Source: Selenomonadales bacterium
Lineage (GTDB): Bacteria; Bacillota; Negativicutes; RGIG982
NCBI GenBank assembly: GCA_017390595.1
Contig: JAFPBC010000205.1
Coordinates: 1 to 5,435 of the forward strand
Reading direction: 5' to 3'
DNA: 5,435 nt
Every line of letters starts with the position of its first letter. Position 1 is the first letter of the stretch. Made by a program: the position numbers and the translations under genes. The notes below the pieces were generated by a model, which saw only the letters and a program-made list of their open reading frames with translations, ran no database searches and had not been told where the DNA came from. Below are positions 1 to 4,694 of the stretch, piece after piece.

Positions 1-71
1 ACGCCTGTTTCCTTGTCTACTTCGACGTTCGAGGAACCAGGAACTTGCTTAACACAAACCATAATCTCCAT
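1..71 (-). CDS. etfB: Electron transfer flavoprotein beta subunit, N-terminal fragment (cut by window edge)
   Basis: Only the first 23 codons are inside the window. They read MEIMVCVKQVPGSSNVEVDK and then ETG, continuing off the left edge. The pattern (M-x-I-x-V-C-V-K-Q-V-P followed by a D-x-E-T-G turn) is the typical opening of EtfB/FixA proteins, where it forms the first beta strand and the nucleotide-binding region. EtfB pairs with EtfA to carry electrons between dehydrogenases and the quinone pool or, in anaerobes, bifurcating acyl-CoA dehydrogenase complexes. The ATG at 71 is chosen because AGAGGGGG lies seven bases upstream; the in-frame ATG at 62 would leave that site too far away. No partner gene is visible, so whether etfA follows cannot be judged. 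The identification rests on a short stretch but the motif is distinctive. Confidence 0.85.
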   Translation of the reverse strand, partial: MEIMVCVKQVPGSSNVEVDKETG

Positions 72-78
72 AGAATAA

Positions 79-86
79 CCCCCTCT
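79..86 (-). promoter_or_regulatory. Ribosome binding site of etfB
   Basis: On the minus strand this reads AGAGGGGG, seven bases before the ATG at 71. It is a purine-rich Shine-Dalgarno match and decides between the two in-frame ATG codons (71 and 62) in favour of the first. Confidence 0.7.
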
Positions 87-164
87 TGTTTGTTACCATT
101 TTAACCATTTTCATCGTAGATTCGACAGAACAAAGCTTTTGTTTGTTTAGTCGCCTTCTGCTTT

Positions 165-194
165 ATTTTATCATAAAAGAATCATATTGTACAA
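165..194 (-). promoter_or_regulatory. Candidate sigma-A promoter for etfB
   Basis: On the minus strand TTGTAC (189-194) is followed after 18 bases by TAAAAT (165-170). Transcription would begin near 158 and give a leader of about 87 bases before etfB. The -35 box matches four of six consensus positions and the -10 box five of six. The -35 lies inside the palindrome at 185-196. The surrounding DNA is AT-rich, so chance matches are likely and this is only the best candidate in the region. Confidence 0.4.
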
Positions 195-196
195 TA
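185..196. repeat. 12-base perfect palindrome TATTGTACAATA
   Basis: The sequence TATTGTACAATA is its own reverse complement and covers the -35 box of the candidate etfB promoter. The size and position fit an operator for a dimeric repressor, but I do not recognise the motif as that of a named regulator. Confidence 0.5.
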
Positions 197-227
197 CCTT
201 CCCTGCTAGTTCTTTTTTTCACGTTTA

Positions 228-268
228 GTGGGACAATATCGTACATGCATTATTCCGCCATGTCCCAC
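228..268. repeat. Inverted repeat GTGGGACA ... TGTCCCAC
   Basis: GTGGGACA at 228-235 is matched by its exact reverse complement TGTCCCAC at 261-268, separated by 25 bases. The same core, with C in place of T at the second position, recurs at 323-329 and 343-350 in the minus orientation. This makes a cluster of four GYGGGAC sites upstream of etfB. The 25-base gap is too long for a stable small hairpin, so protein binding sites are a more natural reading than an RNA stem. Confidence 0.5.
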
Positions 269-286
269 ATAAGCGTTCAGCCTTTA

Positions 287-356
287 TTTTACGCGGTCTG
301 CGGGGTTTTTACCGCGTGTTGCGTCCCGCTTTTGTCTGTTTTTGTCCCGCGTAAAA
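287..356. repeat. Nested inverted repeats built on ACGCGG
   Basis: TTTTACGCGG at 287-296 is the exact reverse complement of CCGCGTAAAA at 347-356. Inside that span ACGCGGT at 291-297 can also pair with ACCGCGT at 311-317 (seven pairs, 13-base loop). The left element therefore has two mutually exclusive partners. Two GCGGGAC direct repeats (323-329 and 343-350) lie in the same span and are 21 bases apart. No U-run suitable for a terminator follows the stems on the minus strand. Confidence 0.45.
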
Positions 357-472
357 ATTTTTAAAAAATTTCAAATTCGCATACGTTCTTTTGTTCGTCT
401 CTTGTTTTTCCCCGTATCGACATGTCTCGAACGGCAGGGCGACGCGGCTTGGAGGCGGTATTTGCGGGCGAT

Positions 473-505
473 AAAAAAGAGCAGCCGCTTTCTTTGGCGA
501 CTGCT
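473..505 (-). terminator. Rho-independent terminator after ogt
   Basis: On the minus strand AGCAGTCGC (497-505) pairs with GCGGCTGCT (480-488), nine pairs with one U-G wobble and an eight-base loop. It is followed by C and six T residues (473-478). The stem begins only one base after the ogt stop codon (507-509). It ends the two-gene unit and separates it from etfB. Confidence 0.85.
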
Positions 506-506
506 T

Positions 507-995
507 TTACGGTCTGTTTTCTTCCGCGTTGATATTTCTTTCCAATGCGAGGAGGGTGCTTTTGATGGCGAGCCCGCCCGCATATCCCGTGAGTTTTCCG
601 CCCGCTCCGACGATGCGGTGGCACGGTACGATGATGTGAAACGGATTTTTGTTTTCTGCCATGCCGACGGCACGCGCACTGCGTTCGTTTCCGACAGCGC
701 GGGCGATGTCGCCGTAGGTGGCTGTCTTGCCGTACGGTACGGCGAGCGTGGCCTGCCATACATCACGTTGAAACGCGGTGCCTTTCATGCAGAGCGGCAG
801 GTCGAAGGTGTATCTTTTCCCCGCGAAGTATTCTTCGAGCTGTTTTTCTGTTTTTTCCAGTACGCGCTCGTCACGCGTATCTCCTCTGTGACAGCTATTC
901 GGCAGGTGATGCGTGCGGACGGCGATGAGCTTACCGTCTTGCGCGGCGAGGTAGATGCTGCCGACGGGCGATGCGATGATCTTTTCCGCGATCAT
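507..995 (-). CDS. ogt: Methylated-DNA--[protein]-cysteine S-methyltransferase
   Basis: This 162-residue protein removes the alkyl group from O6-methylguanine (and O4-methylthymine) in DNA by transferring it irreversibly to its own cysteine. The C-terminal half is a full Ada/Ogt/MGMT domain: GTAFQRDVW at 72-80, the helix-turn-helix stretch PYGKTATYGDIA (87-98), the arginine finger in SARAVG (R108), the active site PCHRI with C125, and GYAGGLAIKSTLLALE (137-152) with the conserved glutamate E152. The N-terminal domain is short, as in bacterial Ogt. The ATG at 995 is preferred because it lies two bases after the upstream stop codon, has GGTGGTGA just before it, and opens on the family-like MIAEKIIASPVGSIYLAA. 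A start at 1034 would add 13 atypical residues overlapping the previous gene. It is probably translated by coupling to the membrane protein gene before it. Whether this is a stand-alone Ogt-type or an Ada-C-type enzyme cannot be told, but the activity is clear. Confidence 0.95.
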   Translation of the reverse strand: MIAEKIIASPVGSIYLAAQDGKLIAVRTHHLPNSCHRGDTRDERVLEKTEKQLEEYFAGKRYTFDLPLCMKGTAFQRDVWQATLAVPYGKTATYGDIARAVGNERSARAVGMAENKNPFHIIVPCHRIVGAGGKLTGYAGGLAIKSTLLALERNINAEENRP

Positions 996-997
996 GG

Positions 998-1972
998 TCA
1001 CCACCACAGAGAGAGGATGCAAAGGATGAGCCAACAGACGGTGACGATGATGAGGGCGCGTTTGTGCATCCAGAGCATATTTTGGTATTCGTTCAATATC
1101 TGTACGGCCCAGCGTCCGAGGCTCGTTTGGTATCCGAGGACTTCTCCGTGAAGACCGAGGGACTTGAGTTCGTGCGCGGTACGGCAGACGAGGTAGTCTA
1201 CGGTGATGATGAGACCGAAGTGATAGGGCTTGACGGCAGGCGGTGCGTCGGCAACGGCGGCGAGACGTGCGCGAAGCGCGGTGCTCATGGTGTCGAGGTA
1301 TGTGATGTGTTCCGCGTCGATGCCTCGTTCACCGAGATAATCTTGGGCGGCATATGCGGCTTCGGGTGTCGGCAAGATGATACGCGGCACCTTTCCGCGT
1401 ATGTTTCGGCAGACGGCATGTACGATCTCGAGGCGACGGCGAAGGCGCGTCGTCAAGATGCCGTCGGGCGTGAGCGTGTCAACGATGAGGATATAGTCCC
1501 ATTTGTTGCGCGAGGGCATGATGTGCGAGAGGAAGGTGTAGATGACGAGTCCGCCGAAGGAGAGCACAAAATAGGCGGATATCATCAGGATAAGGTGCAA
1601 ACAGGCGTCCCATACGCCGACGAAGAATGGCCCGCCGAGCGTGTAGTGAAAGAACGCGATGAGCACCCAAGCGAAGATGCCCGCTATGACATAGAAGCCG
1701 GCGATCTTGCGCGATCTTCTTTTATCGTAGAGTTCTTTGGCGGCAACGAGACATACGAATGAGAATACGATGCTCGCAAGCGAGAATAAGAGGAAGAGAT
1801 AGCTGAGGAGGTATGTATATGCCCACCCGCTTCCGCTGAGCCATTCGAGACTGCAGGCGGCGGCTCCGCAGGCAAGGAAAAAGAGGCCTATGTTGGCAGG
1901 TCGTCTTTTTTCTTGACGAACGGATAGTACGAATAGTGCGATGCTGATGACGGCGATGATAACAAATCCCAT
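998..1972 (-). CDS. Polytopic membrane protein with divergent YdcF/DUF218-like domain
   Basis: The 324-residue product begins with about five hydrophobic segments (roughly 2-18, 28-42, 52-78, 91-110 and 120-150). A soluble region (about 158-295) follows and the protein ends with another membrane segment (305-322). The soluble part follows the DUF218 (YdcF/SanA/ElyC) plan: DYILIVDTLTPDGILTTRLRR (start at 159), a central strand RIILPT, PEAAYAAQDYLGERGID, the STAL stretch where STxEN is usual, and the strand FGLIITVDYLVCRTAHELK. The family glycine pair after the second strand and the usual histidine before the arginine (TSxxHxxR) are absent, so it may have lost activity. Family members are linked to cell-envelope homeostasis, with no settled reaction. 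The start at 1972 is chosen for a strong AAAGGAGG site seven bases upstream. ogt follows after two bases, which implies one transcript but not a shared task. The domain call is by pattern and moderately sure; membrane location is firm. Confidence 0.65.
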   Translation of the reverse strand: MGFVIIAVISIALFVLSVRQEKRRPANIGLFFLACGAAACSLEWLSGSGWAYTYLLSYLFLLFSLASIVFSFVCLVAAKELYDKRRSRKIAGFYVIAGIFAWVLIAFFHYTLGGPFFVGVWDACLHLILMISAYFVLSFGGLVIYTFLSHIMPSRNKWDYILIVDTLTPDGILTTRLRRRLEIVHAVCRNIRGKVPRIILPTPEAAYAAQDYLGERGIDAEHITYLDTMSTALRARLAAVADAPPAVKPYHFGLIITVDYLVCRTAHELKSLGLHGEVLGYQTSLGRWAVQILNEYQNMLWMHKRALIIVTVCWLILCILSLWW

Positions 1973-1979
1973 GGATGCG

Positions 1980-1984
1980 CCTCC
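1980..1984 (-). promoter_or_regulatory. Strong ribosome binding site of the DUF218-like gene
   Basis: The minus strand reads AAAGGAGGCGCATCC before the ATG, with GGAGG seven bases from the start at 1972. It rules out the longer open frame beginning at 2065, whose first 31 residues would run through the promoter. Confidence 0.85.
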
Positions 1985-2024
1985 TTTTGATTCCGAGCAC
2001 GAATATGTTCGATATCTGTTTTTT

Positions 2025-2053
2025 ATTGTATCACATTTTTTTCCGCAATACAA
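2025..2053 (-). promoter_or_regulatory. Extended -10 promoter for the DUF218-like gene and ogt
   Basis: On the minus strand TTGTAT (2048-2053) is followed after 17 bases by TACAAT (2025-2030), which is preceded by TGA to give the extended -10 form TGnTACAAT. Transcription would start near 2018, about 45 bases before the ATG. The -35 box begins inside the T-run of the preceding terminator. Confidence 0.7.
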
Positions 2054-2078
2054 AAAAGCGACCAAAAAGGTCGCTTTT
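2052..2078 (-). terminator. Rho-independent terminator after the secreted-protein gene
   Basis: On the minus strand AAAAGCGACC, a five-T loop and GGTCGCTTTT form a ten-pair stem, with GCGACC/GGTCGC as its GC core. The stem's last T residues continue into a six-T run (2052-2057). It lies ten bases after the stop codon at 2089. The symmetric A and T flanks could allow weaker termination in the other direction. Confidence 0.9.
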
Positions 2079-2088
2079 CATCGTTCGT

Positions 2089-3069
2089 TTACTTCTTTTC
2101 ACTCGATTCGAGCAAGTTCTCGCCTTCCATGGCAGAGGTCATCAGTTTGTCTGTGTCGAGACTGCCTTTCATAGTCGCCGTTTTGACGATGTCTTCGGGC
2201 ACAGAGGAGAATTCCGCTTCGCCGACTTCGATGATGGTGAGTTTCATCGAGTCTACTTTCATAAACGCTTCTGCCAGCGCGCCTACTTTGATTTCTTCGC
2301 TGCCTTCGCGTGCGTCCATCGCCGTCGCGAAGATGTGTGTCGCGGCATTCATCTGCGGTGCGAGTTCCGTCTGCATCCCGACGATCTTGTTATCTGCTAC
2401 CATGACCATCATGGTGACGGCATCGGTATGCTTCCACGTTTCGAGCAGTTCTGCGGTGAAAGCGCGCATCAGTTCCGCTCTTTTCGGATCGACGGTCTGC
2501 TCGGCAGTCTGCTCGCTTTCAAGCGGAAGCACGGAGCCTTTTTCATGGTATTTTTTGATGCTGTTATAGAAGGCGCGTCCGTCAAGCGTTACGTGATAGA
2601 GCTGTTTGTCGTCATTTTTGTCGAGCAGTTTGACACTGCGGACGAATTCGTCGAACGATAAGAGGAGGTCGGATATCTCTTCTACCTCACCGCTCGGTAA
2701 GGTTTCTTCGTAGCATACCCATTGGTCTTTGACGCCGTCATCTCCCTTGGTCGTCTCTTCGGTATAGATGCGGAGCTTGTCGCCGTCTTGCACAGCGTAC
2801 GATGTTGCGGTCTCTGTGCTTCCAAACATCGTCACAGAGTCTTCACTGCGAATGAAAAACGGGTCGCGTTTGACATCTACGATACTGCGATTCTGCACGG
2901 TTCCGAAGAGGGCCATCTTCGTATCGACCACGATCTGATAGCGCGCGTTGCCGAAGAGCTGGCTGTCCCATACTTTTTTGAGGTCGCTTTTGGGCGAGGC
3001 AAGCACAGTCGCGCTGATGAGCATAAGGCAAAGGACAAGTAGTCCGATGAGGTTTATCTTTCGTTTCAT
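2089..3069 (-). CDS. Secreted protein of unknown function with signal peptide
   Basis: I do not recognise this 326-residue protein with certainty. Residues 1-24 are a classical signal peptide: MKRK, a hydrophobic core, and a VLA-S cleavage site. There is no lipobox, so signal peptidase I should release it. The mature part is acidic and mostly beta-like, with strands such as ARYQIVVDTKMALFG (42-56) and DKLRIYTEET (97-106). A helical middle (about 193-213) is followed by a second strand region (TDAVTMMVMVADNKIVGMQTEL). Outside the signal the only cysteine is C119. The layout loosely recalls the LolA/LppX-like fold and DUF6612-type exported proteins of Firmicutes, a fold-level guess only. The start at 3069 is chosen because it opens the signal peptide. 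A modest AGAAGTG site lies eight bases upstream, and the longer open frame from 3153 would run back through the promoter and the metQ terminator. It stands alone between its own promoter and terminator. Confidence 0.85.
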   Translation of the reverse strand: MKRKINLIGLLVLCLMLISATVLASPKSDLKKVWDSQLFGNARYQIVVDTKMALFGTVQNRSIVDVKRDPFFIRSEDSVTMFGSTETATSYAVQDGDKLRIYTEETTKGDDGVKDQWVCYEETLPSGEVEEISDLLLSFDEFVRSVKLLDKNDDKQLYHVTLDGRAFYNSIKKYHEKGSVLPLESEQTAEQTVDPKRAELMRAFTAELLETWKHTDAVTMMVMVADNKIVGMQTELAPQMNAATHIFATAMDAREGSEEIKVGALAEAFMKVDSMKLTIIEVGEAEFSSVPEDIVKTATMKGSLDTDKLMTSAMEGENLLESSEKK

Positions 3070-3102
3070 AACAGATGCACTTCTTTCGTTTTCGTTTTTC
3101 TT

Positions 3103-3132
3103 ATCATACCACTTCTCCCCTTTGCCTGTCGA
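3103..3132 (-). promoter_or_regulatory. Extended -10 promoter for the secreted-protein gene
   Basis: On the minus strand TCGACA (3127-3132) is followed after 18 bases by TATGAT (3103-3108), preceded by TGG to give TGnTATGAT. Each hexamer matches five of six consensus bases. Transcription would start near 3096, giving a leader of roughly 27 bases. The -35 lies a few bases past the T-run of the metQ terminator. Confidence 0.7.
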
Positions 3133-3135
3133 TAC

Positions 3136-3170
3136 AAAAAACAGCCTGCCCATGGTCGGGCAGGCTGTTT
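3136..3170 (-). terminator. Rho-independent terminator of the metNIQ operon
   Basis: On the minus strand CAGCCTGCCC (3158-3167) and GGGCAGGCTG (3142-3151) pair perfectly over ten GC-rich positions around a six-base loop. A-T pairs extend the stem further, and a T-run (3136-3141) follows. It lies about 20 bases after the metQ stop codon. This is the strongest terminator in the window. Confidence 0.95.
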
Positions 3171-3188
3171 GGCTTTTCGTATGACGTA

Positions 3189-4004
3189 TTAGAACGTAGC
3201 TGCGATGGAGCCTTTGTATTTTTCTTCGATGAATTTTTTGACTTCCGGGCTGGTGAGTGCTTTGACGAGTTTTTGGATCTCAGCACGTTTTTCGTCGCCC
3301 GTACGTACTACGAGGATGTTCGCATACGGGGATTCTTTGTCTTCCATTACGATAGCATCGCGCATCGGGATGAGGTCTGCTTCCATAGCGAAGTTGGTGT
3401 TGATGACTGCGATCGCTACGTCATCGAGTACACGCGGGAGCTGCGGAGCTTCGAGCTCGGTGATCTTGATGTTTCTCGGGTTGGACGTGATGTCAGCAAC
3501 GGATGCTGTGATCGTCACACCGTCTTTGAGCGTGATAACGCCATGTTTCGCAAGAAGAAGGAGCGCACGGCCGCCGTTTGTCGGGTCGTTCGGGATCGCT
3601 ACTTCAGCGCCTGCGGGAAGTTCGCCGAGGGATTTTACTTTTTTGGAGTATACGCCCATCGGTTCGATGTGGATCGGTGCTACGCTCGTAAGTTTGAGGT
3701 TACGTTCGGAGCAGAATTTGTCGAGGTACGGTTTGTGCTGGAAGAAGTTCGCGTCGAGCTGTTTGTCAGCTACTGCCGTATTCGGGATAACGTAGTCTGT
3801 CATTTCTACGATCTCTACTACGACGCCTTCTTTTTCAAGCATCGGTTTTACAACATTGAGGATCTCAGCGTGCGGTACCGGTGTCGCGCCGACTTTGATC
3901 GTCGCTTTACCGTCTGCCGGTGCTGCTGCTTTGTCCGCGCCACAGCCTGCGAATGCGAGCATTGCAGTAAGGCAGAGCGCGAGTACGAGCATCAATTTTT
4001 TCAT
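3189..4004 (-). CDS. metQ: D-/L-methionine-binding lipoprotein of the MetNIQ importer
   Basis: This 271-residue protein of the NlpA/MetQ family captures methionine outside the membrane and delivers it to MetI. Residues 1-20 form a lipoprotein signal ending in the lipobox AFAGC, so C21 would be lipidated and anchor the protein. Family hallmarks follow in order: VGATPVPHAEIL (38-49), EMTDYVIPN (67-75), DANFFQHKPYLD (84-95), PIHIEPMGVYSKK (110-122), IPNDPTNGGRALLLL (137-151) and INTNFA (201-206). The aromatic/histidine cluster around Y71 and F87-H90, R146 and the asparagines near 202-204 lie where this family contacts methionine. The length is normal. The start at 4004 opens the signal peptide, with GGGAG six bases upstream. 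Its place right after metN and metI supports methionine over other NlpA substrates, but oligopeptide or other thio-amino-acid specificity cannot be excluded from sequence alone. Confidence 0.95.
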   Translation of the reverse strand: MKKLMLVLALCLTAMLAFAGCGADKAAAPADGKATIKVGATPVPHAEILNVVKPMLEKEGVVVEIVEMTDYVIPNTAVADKQLDANFFQHKPYLDKFCSERNLKLTSVAPIHIEPMGVYSKKVKSLGELPAGAEVAIPNDPTNGGRALLLLAKHGVITLKDGVTITASVADITSNPRNIKITELEAPQLPRVLDDVAIAVINTNFAMEADLIPMRDAIVMEDKESPYANILVVRTGDEKRAEIQKLVKALTSPEVKKFIEEKYKGSIAATF

Positions 4005-4031
4005 GAGGTTCTCCCACCTTTTCTTTTTTGA

Positions 4032-4694
4032 TTAGAGGTTACGTTTATTCAGACGGCGCGAGGCATAGTCCCCGACCGATTGAACCACTTGTACCATGAT
4101 GATGAGGATAACGACGGTGATGATCATGACGTCTGCCTGGAATCTCTGATAACCGTAGCGGATCGCAAGGTCACCGAGACCGCCGCCGCCGACTGCGCCT
4201 GCCATTGCCGAGCAGCCGATGAGGTTGATGATCGTGATGGTGATACCCGAGATGATGGAAGGCATCGCTTCGGGGATCATGACTTTGGTGATGATCTGCC
4301 ACGGGGTCGCGCCCATGGACTGTGCCGCTTCGATAACGCCGCCGTCAACTTCTTTGAGGCTCGTTTCGACGAGACGCGCGATGAACGGTGCGGCCGCGAT
4401 ACAGAGCGGTACCATTGCCGCGGCTGTACCGATGGAGGTACCGACGATCATACGCGTGAGCGGGATGATGGCTACCATCAAGATGATGAACGGGGTGGAA
4501 CGTGTTGCGTTGACGATCCAGCCGAGAACACGGTTGATACCGAGGTTCTGAAGGATACCGCCGCGGTCGGTGCATACTAAGATGACGCCGAGCGGGATAC
4601 CTGCCGCCGTTGCGATAACAGTCGAAAGTGCGACCATGTAGATCGTTTCCCAGAGGGATTTAAGGAGAAGCGCATTCATCTCAGGCGATAACAT
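4032..4694 (-). CDS. metI: Methionine ABC transporter permease
   Basis: This 220-residue integral membrane protein forms, as a dimer, the channel of the MetNIQ methionine importer. About five hydrophobic segments are visible (roughly 18-40, 58-83, 88-108, 147-169 and 187-207). The cytoplasmic coupling loop that docks on the ATPase is EAAQSMGATPWQIITKVMIP (122-141), a standard EAA motif with its glycine at 128. The TRSTPFI (64-70) and GAVGGGGLGDLAIRYGYQRF (166-185) stretches are also typical of MetI. The ATG at 4694 is preferred because it has a full GGAGGTGA site six bases upstream inside the metN coding region. The alternative ATG at 4679, one base after the metN stop, lacks a site of its own. 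The chosen start overlaps metN by 14 bases, suggesting coupled translation. metQ follows after 27 bases with no terminator between them. Confidence 0.95.
   Translation of the reverse strand: MLSPEMNALLLKSLWETIYMVALSTVIATAAGIPLGVILVCTDRGGILQNLGINRVLGWIVNATRSTPFIILMVAIIPLTRMIVGTSIGTAAAMVPLCIAAAPFIARLVETSLKEVDGGVIEAAQSMGATPWQIITKVMIPEAMPSIISGITITIINLIGCSAMAGAVGGGGLGDLAIRYGYQRFQADVMIITVVILIIMVQVVQSVGDYASRRLNKRNL

Larger units (their letters stand above)
72..506. other. Non-coding region between ogt and etfB
   Basis: This 435-base gap holds no convincing gene on either strand. Open stretches that cross it have no Shine-Dalgarno site and no recognisable protein pattern. From right to left it contains the ogt terminator (473-505), an AT-rich block around 353-375 with AAAAATTTTT, the nested ACGCGG repeats, the GYGGGAC cluster, the TATTGTACAATA palindrome with the candidate promoter, and the etfB ribosome binding site. 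It is much longer than the other intergenic gaps in the window, which suggests extra regulation of etfB or an unannotated small RNA. Confidence 0.7.

Noticed and set aside
49..114. Possible 21-codon upstream ORF overlapping the etfB start (minus strand, ATG at 114)
   Set aside because: There is no Shine-Dalgarno sequence before its ATG and the peptide shows no attenuator-like run of codons, so it is most likely chance.
72..240. Rex operator (TTGTGA-type palindrome) upstream of etfB
   Set aside because: Rex often controls electron-transfer genes in anaerobes, so I looked for it, but no TTGTGA ... TCACAA palindrome is present.
342..1151. 269-codon open frame on the plus strand opposite ogt
   Set aside because: It runs through the ogt terminator and across the ogt start, and ogt itself has complete family motifs. 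There is no ribosome site for it.
1064..1762. 232-codon open frame on the plus strand
   Set aside because: It lies wholly antisense to the DUF218-like gene, has no ribosome site, and its product has no membrane or domain pattern. It is a by-product of the codon use of the real gene.
3075..4031. 318-codon open frame on the plus strand
   Set aside because: It is antisense to metQ, the metQ terminator and the neighbouring promoter. The product is a cysteine- and phenylalanine-rich string without family features.
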